A stretch of 64,000 nt of DNA from Salinisphaera sp. Q1T1-3 (GTDB lineage Bacteria > Pseudomonadota > Gammaproteobacteria > Nevskiales > Salinisphaeraceae), in NCBI RefSeq assembly GCF_003602005.1, contig NZ_QZWD01000003.1:186001-250000 (forward strand). The letters are read 5' to 3'. Under the pieces are notes generated by a model that made no database searches, was not told where the DNA came from, and saw only the letters and a program-made list of their open reading frames with translations. Position 1 is the stretch's first letter; every line of letters starts with the position of its first letter. Below are positions 56,814 through 64,000 of this stretch, piece after piece. The translations under genes and the position numbers were made by a program.

Positions 56814-57320
56814 CTAGGCGCGGCGCCGGCGGCGTGCGACCTGCATGGCCGCCAGGCCGAGACCGAACAGCGTCAGGGTGCCCGGCTCCGGCACATCGTG
56901 CGATGTATCCGGCGCGTCCGGATCGGTGCCGTTGTCGGGTAGCCCCGGGTCCGGTGTCGCGCCGGGATCGCAGTCCCACCAGACGTCGTCGAAAGGCGGC
57001 AGATTGAACAGGGCGATGAGCCCGTGGGGAAACAGCGACAGAAGGTCGTGCTGGTTGAACTGCGCGACCGGATATCCGGACCAGTAGAAGACCAGTGCTT
57101 GCAGCGAGCCGCTGCGCGATGGATCGAACCGGAACCGGGTTCGGTGCTGGCTGGCGCCGTAGAGCACCGGTGTGGTGTGCATGGGCGTGCCCAGCTGACC
57201 CCTCGGATGGTACGGCTGCCAGGTGTTCGAGCCGGCGTGGATCATCGTGGCATCGGCCGTGCCGGCGGCCAGTAGAAGACTGGCCATGACGATGGCGCGC
57301 CTCAAGATACGCTTTTGCAT
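56814..57320 (-). CDS. PEP-CTERM sorting-domain protein
   Basis: 168 residues: signal peptide (IVMASLLLAAGTADA), a small secreted domain beginning MIHAGSNTWQPYHPRG with no family I recognise, a Pro/Asp/Gly linker, and a C-terminal tripartite PEP-CTERM signal (VPEPGTLTLFGLGLAAM followed by a run of arginines). Such proteins are cut and anchored by an exosortase, which must be elsewhere in the genome. The 240 bases upstream (57321-57560) hold no gene I can support. Confidence 0.85.
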   Translation of the reverse strand: MQKRILRRAIVMASLLLAAGTADATMIHAGSNTWQPYHPRGQLGTPMHTTPVLYGASQHRTRFRFDPSRSGSLQALVFYWSGYPVAQFNQHDLLSLFPHGLIALFNLPPFDDVWWDCDPGATPDPGLPDNGTDPDAPDTSHDVPEPGTLTLFGLGLAAMQVARRRRRA

Positions 57321-57560
57321 TGCAATCCCTCGCGAAGCCGGTGGCGGCTGTGGCGTCAAAAAGAGCCAGGGCAAGGCGAGTTACATGCCAGTTTTCGCGA
57401 TCGATACGGATCAAAGGCTTGCGTCGATCATTTTGCGACGGGTTGCGCAATGCGTAAGGTTTGTCGACACATTGACGACCGCCCGCTGCGCCACCGGGCG
57501 AGCGACGATTCGATGATCCGGCGGTTGGAGCGCGGCCGGATTTGTCCGGTCTGCTGGCTG

Positions 57561-58415
57561 TCAGATGGTGGACGGGCGCTGTCCGTAGCTCACGCGCGGT
57601 TGGCCGCCCAGATCGTGGGCGGTATCGATGTGGCGGTAGCCGCGCTCGGCAAGCCGCCGGCGGACGCGCTCGGCCTGATCGTAGCCGTGTTCCAGCACGA
57701 GCCAGCCGCTGGGCGCCAGATACGGTATCGCGGTATCGATCAGATGATGCAGGTCGGCCATGCCGTCCTGCGGGCTGATCAGGGCGCTGGATGGCTCGGC
57801 GGTCAGGGCCGGCAGATGGGGATCGCCATCGGCGATATAGGGCGGATTGGAGACGATCGCGTCGAAGCCGGCCTCTCCGGACAGGGCCTCGAACCAGCCG
57901 CCGATGCGAAAGCTGATGTTGGCCAGTCCCTGGCGCTGGCCGTTGGAGCGGGCCACCGCCAGTGCCGCAGCGCTGGCATCGGTGGCCACGAGCTGCCAGG
58001 CCGGCCGTTCTTGTGCCAGTGCCAGCGCGATCGCGCCGCTGCCCGTGCCGAGATCCGCCACGTGTTGTTCGGCAAGCGGGGCCAGGCAGGCAAGCGTCGT
58101 GTCCACCAGAGCTTCGGTATCGGGGCGCGGTATGAGCACTGCCGGGGTCACGTGCAGCTCGAGATTCCGGAATCCGACGCGGCCGGTGACATAAGCCAGC
58201 GGCTCGCCGGCCAGACGGCGCGCGAGCGCGGTATCCAGTCGATGGACCTGGTCTGGCTCGAGCGCGCGCGGCCCGGCCAGAATCAGACCGCTGGTGGTCA
58301 GGTCGAGCAGATCCTCGACCAGCCGACGCGCCTCGACGTCCGGGCTGTCGCTGCAGGTGGCGAGTTCGGCGCGGGCTGCGGCCAGCCACGCATCGAGCGT
58401 CGGGCCGGTGTCCAT
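57561..58415 (-). CDS. prmC: Release factor glutamine methyltransferase
   Basis: Methylates the Gln of the GGQ motif of RF1 and RF2. 284 residues. The N-terminal helical domain (1-75) precedes a SAM-binding VADLGTGSGAIALALA (119-134) and the substrate-Gln motif NPPY at 190-193. It starts at ATG 58415, 11 bases after prfA, its substrate gene, giving the usual hemA-prfA-prmC order. Confidence 0.95.
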   Translation of the reverse strand: MDTGPTLDAWLAAARAELATCSDSPDVEARRLVEDLLDLTTSGLILAGPRALEPDQVHRLDTALARRLAGEPLAYVTGRVGFRNLELHVTPAVLIPRPDTEALVDTTLACLAPLAEQHVADLGTGSGAIALALAQERPAWQLVATDASAAALAVARSNGQRQGLANISFRIGGWFEALSGEAGFDAIVSNPPYIADGDPHLPALTAEPSSALISPQDGMADLHHLIDTAIPYLAPSGWLVLEHGYDQAERVRRRLAERGYRHIDTAHDLGGQPRVSYGQRPSTI

Positions 58416-58426
58416 TGCCCGCGGTT

Positions 58427-59512
58427 TCAGGCGGCGCCCATTTCAGCCAGCAGGTCGGCCTGATGCTCGCTGGTCAGGGCCTCGATGATTTCATCGAGCT
58501 CGCCGGTGATGACGGTTTCCAGCTTGTAGAGCGTCAGGTTGATCCGGTGATCGGTCACGCGGCCCTGCGGGAAATTGTACGTTCGGATGCGCTCGGAGCG
58601 ATCGCCGCTGCCGACCAGGCGTTTCCGGGTGGCGGCCTGTTCGCTGTCCTGCTTGTCCTGCTCGGCAGTGCGCAGCTTGGTCTGCAGCAGGCTCATCGCC
58701 CGGGCGCGGTTCTTGTGCTGCGAGCGTTCCTGCTGGCATTCCACGACCACGCCGGTGGGGATATGGGTGATCCGGATCGCGGAATCGGTCTTGTTGACGT
58801 GCTGGCCACCGGCACCGGCGGCCCGAAAGGTATCCACGCGCAGATCGTTGGCATCGATCTTGATCTCCTCGACCGCATCGACCTCCGGCAGTACTGCGAC
58901 GGTACAGGCCGAGGTGTGGATGCGCCCCTGGGATTCGGTGGCTGGCACCCGCTGGACCCGGTGGGCGCCGGATTCGAATTTCAGCTGCGAGAAGGCGCCG
59001 GTACCGATCACGCGCGAGATCACTTCCTTGTAGCCGCCGTGCTCGCCGGGCGATTCGGACAACAGTTCCACCTGCCAGCCCTGGCGCTCGGCGTAGGCGG
59101 TGTACATGCGCAACAGATCGCCGGCGAACAGGGCAGCCTCGTCGCCGCCGGTGCCGGCACGGATCTCGAGATAGAGATTGGCGTTGTCGTTCGGATCCTT
59201 CGGGATCAGATGCTTGCGCAGTGATTCCTCGAGCGCGGTCTGGCGTGGCCGTGCCGTTTCCAGTTCGTCGTCAGCCATGGCCGACAGTTCGGCATCGTCG
59301 GCGGCGCTCATGTCCTCGAGCCCGGCGATCTCTTCGGTCACCTCGCGCCAGGCGCGATAGTCCGCTGCGAGATTCTCCAGCTGTGCGTACTCCTGCGACA
59401 TGCGCCGGAACTTGTCCTGATCGTTGATTACGTCGGGATCGGACATGGCGTGAGCCAGATCCTCGTGACGTTCGATCAGTTCATCGAGTTTCGCGCGCAG
59501 GGAGTCTTTCAT
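58427..59512 (-). CDS. prfA: Peptide chain release factor 1
   Basis: Reads UAA and UAG and triggers peptide release. 361 residues. The PxT stop-recognition motif is PAT at 190-192, and the GGQ motif is at 235-237 in [37 protein letters not shown] is the family signature. Its start overlaps the hemA stop by four bases. Confidence 0.97.
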   Translation of the reverse strand: MKDSLRAKLDELIERHEDLAHAMSDPDVINDQDKFRRMSQEYAQLENLAADYRAWREVTEEIAGLEDMSAADDAELSAMADDELETARPRQTALEESLRKHLIPKDPNDNANLYLEIRAGTGGDEAALFAGDLLRMYTAYAERQGWQVELLSESPGEHGGYKEVISRVIGTGAFSQLKFESGAHRVQRVPATESQGRIHTSACTVAVLPEVDAVEEIKIDANDLRVDTFRAAGAGGQHVNKTDSAIRITHIPTGVVVECQQERSQHKNRARAMSLLQTKLRTAEQDKQDSEQAATRKRLVGSGDRSERIRTYNFPQGRVTDHRINLTLYKLETVITGELDEIIEALTSEHQADLLAEMGAA

Positions 59513-60822
59513 TGCTTCGGCGTGTCCTGATCGTTCGATATCGCGGCACGCGTGTCTTCCTCGGCCAGGCCGAAGAGTTCACGCGCCGGGCCCAGCAGTC
59601 GTTGCTGACGGGCGCCCACGGCCTTGCGCAACGTCGCGCTCGGCTCGTGCATGAGTTTGTTGGTCAATGTCCGGGCGAGCCGCTCCATGACCGCATCCGG
59701 ATCCTCGCCGCGCGCCAGACGGCGCCGGGCAATATCCAGCGCCTCGGCGCGCCGGCACTCGGCGGCATCGCGCATGGCACGGATCGTCGCGGTTGCCTGA
59801 CGCGAATCCACCCATTCGAGATATTCGTCGATCCGGTCGTCGATGATGGCATCGGCGCGCTCGGCGGCCACCGCTCGCGAGCGTTTGTTGTCGTCGATCA
59901 CGCTTTGCAGATCGTCGACCGAATAAAGATACAGGTCCTCGAGCCGGGTCGCACTGGGTTCGATGTCGCGCGGTACGGCCAGATCCAGGGCGAACATCGG
60001 CTTGCGTCGCCGCGCGCGCAGGGCGGTCTTGATGTCGCGCGTGTGGACCATGTATCCGGGGGCGGCGGTCGAGGCGATCAGCATGTCCGCCTCGGCCAGA
60101 TGGGCGCTGATGTCGGCAAGCGATATCGCATAGCCCCGGTATCGGGTGGCCAGCTGCTGGGCTCGATCGAGACTGCGGTTGGCGAAGATCATGCGCGAGA
60201 CGCCGATCTCCGACAGATAGCGCGCCGTCAGTTCGATCGTCTCGCCGGCGCCGATCATCATCGCGCAGGACTGGGAGACATCGGTGAAGATCTGGCGAGC
60301 CAGTGAGACGCCTGCATAGGCGACCGACACCGGATTGGCGCCGATCTCGGTCTGGCTGCGCACCGTCTTGGCGACGGTGAAACTGTGGTCGAAAAGCCGG
60401 GTGAGGAGCGTGCCCGCACCGCGGGCGGCCTGGGCCGAGCGATACGCGTCCTTCATCTGGCCGAGGATCTGTGGCTCGCCGAGAATCATCGAGTCCAGCC
60501 CCGAGGCCACGCGCAGACTGTGACGCACCACTTCGCGGTCGTGATGGATATAGAAACAGTCGTGCAGGGCGTCGATATCCAGCCCGCGCTTGTCAGCCAG
60601 CCATTGCCGCAGACCGGCGTCGTCCGCGACCGCGATCGCATCGTCGATCACCGCGTAAAGCTCGGTGCGGTTGCAGGTCGATAGGATCGCTCCCTCGCGA
60701 ATCTGAGGCAGGCGCAGAAAATCATCCAGCGCACTGGCAAACTGATCCGCTGGAAACGCCACCGCTTCGCGAATCGATAGCGCGGCGGTATTGTGATTCA
60801 GGCCCACGGTGAGCAGCGACAT
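59509..60822 (-). CDS. hemA: Glutamyl-tRNA reductase
   Basis: First committed enzyme of C5 tetrapyrrole synthesis: glutamyl-tRNA to glutamate-1-semialdehyde. 437 residues. The nucleophile Cys50 lies in [26 protein letters not shown] is the family signature; the NADPH domain has [18 protein letters not shown]. Divergent from the TPR gene, in the conserved hemA / TPR-lolB arrangement. Confidence 0.97.
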   Translation of the reverse strand: MSLLTVGLNHNTAALSIREAVAFPADQFASALDDFLRLPQIREGAILSTCNRTELYAVIDDAIAVADDAGLRQWLADKRGLDIDALHDCFYIHHDREVVRHSLRVASGLDSMILGEPQILGQMKDAYRSAQAARGAGTLLTRLFDHSFTVAKTVRSQTEIGANPVSVAYAGVSLARQIFTDVSQSCAMMIGAGETIELTARYLSEIGVSRMIFANRSLDRAQQLATRYRGYAISLADISAHLAEADMLIASTAAPGYMVHTRDIKTALRARRRKPMFALDLAVPRDIEPSATRLEDLYLYSVDDLQSVIDDNKRSRAVAAERADAIIDDRIDEYLEWVDSRQATATIRAMRDAAECRRAEALDIARRRLARGEDPDAVMERLARTLTNKLMHEPSATLRKAVGARQQRLLGPARELFGLAEEDTRAAISNDQDTPKQ

Positions 60823-60865
60823 CCGGGCATTCTACCGTGCGTGTCATAGGTCTGGGGTAATCGAT

Positions 60866-62626
60866 ATGCCAACGGGTGGCGTAAAAAACTATCGACGTCG
60901 CAACAGATGCGTGCTGTCGTTCGGCCTCGCCGGGCTGCTGTTCGTCAGCGGCGGTACGGCAGAGGCCGCAGACAGTGCGACCGAGGCCGCGCCGCCACCC
61001 TGGCAGGCGGCCGTGGCCGCGCAGGTTCGCGAGGCCGCGAACGCCCCAAGGGCTCGATTGTCGTATCACGTGCTGGCAGCGGAAGTGGCGCTGGCGCGCG
61101 ATCGCACGGGAGAAGCGGCCACACAATATGCCCGGGCGCTCGCGCTCGATCCGGATGTCGCATTGGCCGAACGGGCCGCGCGGGTTGCCGCGGCGGCCGA
61201 TCGCCCGGATCTGGCTTATTCGGCGGTCCGTATCTGGGCCCGTGAGGCGCCGGACGCACTGCCGGCGCAGCGCGCCGCCGTCCGTCTGGCGCTGGTCAAC
61301 GGCGATGCGGCCGGCATGGGCGAATACATTCCGCGTCTCGTGGCGGCCGCCCATTCACCGCGTGATGGTTATACGCTCGTGGCGCGTCTGCTGAGCGGAC
61401 GGCCGGCGCATGCCGATGCCGCGATCACAGCCCTGCGCGATCTGTCTCGCCAGCATCCGGATGCGGCAGCGCCGGCCTACGCCACGGCGCTGCTCGCACT
61501 GGGCTACAACAAGCTGGACATTGCGGCCGATGCGGCGGCGCGTGCCCATGCCAACGCGCCGGACTGGGGCGAGGCCGGCATGCTGGTCGCGGCCATCGCC
61601 GTCCGGCAGGGCAATGCCAAGGCCGCGGCGGATGCCGTGGCCGCGCTTCCCGGCGATGCAAAGGTCCGGGCCGGTTATCACATCGGACTCGCGCGTTTTC
61701 TGCTCCAGGCCGGTCAGGCGGATCGGGCGACGGAGGAGTTCAAGGCCGCGCTGGATGTGGCGCCGGACAATACGGACGCCCGTTTCGGGCTCGGGCTGCT
61801 GTCGTTGTCGCAGGGCGACACACAGACCGCCCGCAAGCAGTTCAGGCAATTGATCGACGATGGCGAACGAACGGCCGATGCAGCGTTCTATCTGGGCGTG
61901 ATCGCGCAACAGGATGGGCGTATCGACGATGCCCGGCGCTGGTACGGACACGTCGGTTCCGGTGCGCACGTCTTCGAGGCCGGCATGCGCGATACCTTTC
62001 TCATCGCCCGGTCCGGCGATCTCGACGGGGCGCTGGCTCGGCTCGACCGGCTCCAGTCGGCCACATCGGGACACGACAACGAGATCATCTCGGCGCGCGG
62101 CGAGCTGCTGGTCCGGGACGGGCAGCTCAAAAAAGCGCTGGCACTGTTCAATCAGGCCCTGGCCGATGCGCCGGACGATTCGGATCTACGCTATGCCCGC
62201 TCGCTGGTCTATGAGCGTCTCGGGCGTATCGATGCGGCCCGGGCCGACCTGGAGCAGGTACTCGACAACGACAGCGACGATGCCCGCGCGCTGAACGCCC
62301 TCGGCTATCTGCTCACCAATCACAGCCAGGACTATCAGCGTGCCGAACGCCTGATTCGCCAGGCGTTGTCACAGGACCCGGATAATCCGGCCGTCCTGGA
62401 CAGCCTGGGCTGGGTTTTGTACAAGCAGGGCGCGCTGACTGAGGCCCGAAAGCCGCTGGAGCAGGCACACGAGGGCAGCGACGACCCGGAAATCGCGTTG
62501 CATCTGGGCACGGTCCGCTGGGCGCAGGGCGATCATGCGGCTGCGCGCCGGATATGGGCGCAGGCTGCGCAGAATCATCCCGATAACACGGAACTGAAAC
62601 AGATCATGGAAGAACATCGATCATGA
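60866..62626 (+). CDS. Tetratricopeptide-repeat protein of the envelope
   Basis: 586 residues: a basic N-terminus, a signal segment (VLSFGLAGLLFVSGGTAEA), then TPR units through the rest of the chain, the clearest near the C-terminus (DNDSDDARALNALGYLLTN, DPDNPAVLDSLGWVLYKQG, DPEIALHLGTVRWAQG). It corresponds to the TPR gene next to hemA and lolB in Pseudomonas (PA4667 type), whose role is not clear to me. It overlaps lolB by four bases, suggesting a link to lipoprotein delivery. ATG 60866 chosen for the signal peptide. Confidence 0.88.
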   Translation: MPTGGVKNYRRRNRCVLSFGLAGLLFVSGGTAEAADSATEAAPPPWQAAVAAQVREAANAPRARLSYHVLAAEVALARDRTGEAATQYARALALDPDVALAERAARVAAAADRPDLAYSAVRIWAREAPDALPAQRAAVRLALVNGDAAGMGEYIPRLVAAAHSPRDGYTLVARLLSGRPAHADAAITALRDLSRQHPDAAAPAYATALLALGYNKLDIAADAAARAHANAPDWGEAGMLVAAIAVRQGNAKAAADAVAALPGDAKVRAGYHIGLARFLLQAGQADRATEEFKAALDVAPDNTDARFGLGLLSLSQGDTQTARKQFRQLIDDGERTADAAFYLGVIAQQDGRIDDARRWYGHVGSGAHVFEAGMRDTFLIARSGDLDGALARLDRLQSATSGHDNEIISARGELLVRDGQLKKALALFNQALADAPDDSDLRYARSLVYERLGRIDAARADLEQVLDNDSDDARALNALGYLLTNHSQDYQRAERLIRQALSQDPDNPAVLDSLGWVLYKQGALTEARKPLEQAHEGSDDPEIALHLGTVRWAQGDHAAARRIWAQAAQNHPDNTELKQIMEEHRS

Positions 62627-63246
62627 GATGGCGTGCCCTAGTCGCGGTCGTCGGCGTGGCCCTGCTCGCCGGCTGTGCCGTCATTCACAAACCGGCCGAG
62701 CAACAGGCCGGCATCGCCGACGGCTCGGCCTGGCAGGCGCATCGTGCGGCGCTGGCCGATTTCTCCAGCTGGTCGCTGCAGGGACGGGTGGCCACCGGCC
62801 AGCTGCTCGGCTGGACCGGCAATCTGTCGTGGCGGGAGCGCGGTCCGCGCTTCGACGTGCGCCTGGCCGGCCCGCTGGGCGCGGGAGGCATGCGCGCGCA
62901 AGGCACGCTGGATCAGGTGACCATCGACACCGATGACGGCAAGCATTTCGTGACCCGTGATCCGGACGCGCTCGTCGAGCGGACTCTGGGCTGGTCGTTC
63001 CCGCTCGCGCCGTTGCGCTACTGGGCCCGCGGGCTGCCAGCGCCGGGCGCGTACGACCGGATTTCGGTCGGTGAGAACGGCCGTCTGCAATCGATCACCC
63101 AGGATGGCTGGACCGTGTCTTATCTGGACTACACCCGCCCAGCCGGCGCGCCGGCCGAGCTGCCGCGGCGTGTCGTGCTGGATAACGGCGACACAAGAAT
63201 TCGTCTCGTCGTCGATCGCTGGTTCGATCTGGGATCGTCGAGCTAG
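62623..63246 (+). CDS. lolB: Outer-membrane lipoprotein insertion protein LolB
   Basis: Receives lipoproteins from LolA and inserts them into the outer membrane. 207 residues. The lipobox LLAGC puts the acylated Cys at 18. The mature part has FSSWSLQGRVATGQLLGWTG and NLSWRERGPRFDVRLAGPLG typical of LolB. ATG 62623 overlaps the TPR stop (ATGA). Its TAG stop is followed immediately by a MITE end remnant. Confidence 0.93.
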   Translation: MRWRALVAVVGVALLAGCAVIHKPAEQQAGIADGSAWQAHRAALADFSSWSLQGRVATGQLLGWTGNLSWRERGPRFDVRLAGPLGAGGMRAQGTLDQVTIDTDDGKHFVTRDPDALVERTLGWSFPLAPLRYWARGLPAPGAYDRISVGENGRLQSITQDGWTVSYLDYTRPAGAPAELPRRVVLDNGDTRIRLVVDRWFDLGSSS

Positions 63247-63266
63247 GGCGTGTTGACACGTCCCGC
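63246..63266. repeat. Remnant of a MITE end on the lolB stop codon
   Basis: GGGCGTGTTGACACGTCCCG and the next base match the reverse complement of the right end of the MITE at 28219-28562 at 19 of 22 positions (counting the A at 63245). The lolB stop TAG is TA plus the first G of this end, the same arrangement as at purU. Nothing else of the element is recognisable up to the tRNA. Confidence 0.5.
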
Positions 63267-63500
63267 CGGCGCGACTCGCGTTGATAGGGTCGACAGGCTG
63301 TAATATCGCCTGACGATCGGGATGCGGCTGTCGGTAAGCGTTCCGGCCGGGGTCGGCGCAGCGGGCCCGGTTTCGGGGCCGTGATCGTGATCGATCGACC
63401 TGGGGATGAATGCCGCGCCTCGGGGCGCCGTCGCCGGGTCTGGCCGAGGATCCATGACGACGACAGGCACGGCGTCCAGATCGAAAATCTCAGTTACGAA

Positions 63501-63529
63501 TTGACACCCGGCGGGTGTCTCAACAGAAT
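63501..63529 (+). promoter_or_regulatory. Sigma-70 promoter for tRNA-Gln
   Basis: A perfect -35 TTGACA (63501-63506), a 17-base spacer and -10 CAGAAT (63524-63529), followed by a GC-rich discriminator ACGCGGCG typical of stringently controlled stable RNA promoters. The tRNA begins 17 bases after the -10 box. Confidence 0.65.
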
Positions 63530-63545
63530 ACGCGGCGTTTTCCGG

Positions 63546-63620
63546 TGGGGCGTAGCCAAGCGGTAAGGCAACGGGTTTTGATCCCGTGATGCGCAGGTTC
63601 GAATCCTGCCGCCCCAGCCA
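63546..63620 (+). tRNA. tRNA-Gln (anticodon TTG)
   Basis: 75 bases with encoded CCA. Acceptor stem TGGGGCG pairs with CGCCCCA. The anticodon arm ACGGG-TTTTGAT-CCCGT displays TTG, reading CAA. The T arm GCAGG-TTCGAAT-CCTGC is perfect. It lies between lolB and prs, the conserved place for tRNA-Gln in many gammaproteobacteria. Confidence 0.96.
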
Positions 63621-63705
63621 TAGATGATTTGCGCTACGGCGCGCATTGGGGGTCTTGGCGTGTTCATCATGCCTGCCCGGCCACTTGCACAACGAAAACC
63701 ATGCC

Positions 63706-64000
63706 ATGGCGGATACCCGACTGATGGTCTTTACCGGCAATGCCAACCCGGCATTGGCGCGCGATGTGGCCGGTTATCTCAAGCTGCCCGTGGGCAAGGC
63801 GACGGTCGAGCAATTCTCTGACGGAGAATGTCAGGTCGAGATCGAGGAAAACGTCCGCGGACGCGACGTTTTCGTGGTCCAGTCCACCTGCCAGCCGACC
63901 AACGACAATCTCATCGAATTGTTGATGATGATCGATGCGCTGCATCGGGCATCGGCCGGCCGTATCACAGCGGTGGTTCCTTATTTCGGTTATGCACGCC
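63706..64000 (+). CDS. prs: Ribose-phosphate pyrophosphokinase (5' part, cut by window edge)
   Basis: Makes PRPP from ribose 5-phosphate and ATP. The first 98 codons are present: [60 protein letters not shown] and [13 protein letters not shown], all strongly conserved in Prs. The start ATG at 63706 is in the expected place; the ATG at 63701 is out of frame. Confidence 0.95.
   Translation, partial: MADTRLMVFTGNANPALARDVAGYLKLPVGKATVEQFSDGECQVEIEENVRGRDVFVVQSTCQPTNDNLIELLMMIDALHRASAGRITAVVPYFGYAR

Noticed and set aside
63267..63500. Degraded ispE between lolB and tRNA-Gln
   Set aside because: No IspE motifs could be read in any frame, so the gene appears absent rather than broken here.
1..64000. 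CRISPR arrays, rRNA genes, intact IS transposases, prophage genes
   Set aside because: I looked for spaced direct repeats, rRNA-like sequence and transposase or integrase motifs and found none in this window.

Overview
The window comes from a high-GC gammaproteobacterium. Gene order (rnt/argG, hda-wrbA-proS, purM-purN-DUF3108, prmC-prfA-hemA / TPR-lolB-tRNA-Gln-prs) follows the Pseudomonas-like pattern, while the large glycine-betaine block and protein similarity suggest a marine or halophilic osmolyte degrader of the Salinisphaera type. The genus is an inference from recall, not a search result.

Layout. 1-3.7 kb: RNase T (cut by the window edge), ArgG, an FKBP lipoprotein with a strong terminator, then a broken 3' piece of pckA ending exactly at a ~360-bp MITE-like repeat. 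3.9-12 kb: two paralogous exported proteins of unknown function, a FAH-family hydrolase overlapping nth, a lone RnfB-like ferredoxin, and metG divergent from mrp/apbC. 12-19.1 kb: a 273-bp IS5-type MITE abutting the stop codon of a TonB siderophore receptor, divergent from a tightly overlapping ABC importer operon ending in an FhuF-type reductase.

19.5-39 kb is an almost complete betaine catabolic island. GbcA/GbcB take glycine betaine to dimethylglycine, DgcA/DgcB with a dedicated EtfA/EtfB pair take it to sarcosine, SoxBDAG to glycine and a one-carbon folate unit, PurU releases formate from formyl-folate, and SdaB takes serine to pyruvate. GbdR lies at the end. The operon position normally held by SHMT (glyA) is held by a full-length SHMT-fold protein in which the PLP lysine is a cysteine and most other catalytic residues are gone.

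39-64 kb: a 1.1-kb non-coding, relatively AT-rich stretch with another MITE, a second GATase1/AraC regulator, an MFS transporter, a large lipoprotein lipase, dcd, DUF3108-purN-purM, an AI-2E family permease, hda, wrbA, a lytic transglycosylase, proS, an overlapping trio (JAMM peptidase, CDF transporter, YkuD transpeptidase), NAD-type isocitrate dehydrogenase, a PEP-CTERM protein, prmC-prfA-hemA, a TPR protein, lolB, tRNA-Gln and the start of prs. The ispE gene usually found between lolB and tRNA-Gln is absent from that spot.

The most unusual observations are the SHMT-like pseudoenzyme inside the sarcosine operon and a MITE family whose 155-bp core, bounded by 15-bp inverted repeats, lies in opposite orientations in the two full copies. 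Several copies or remnants of these small elements sit on the stop codons of neighbouring genes.
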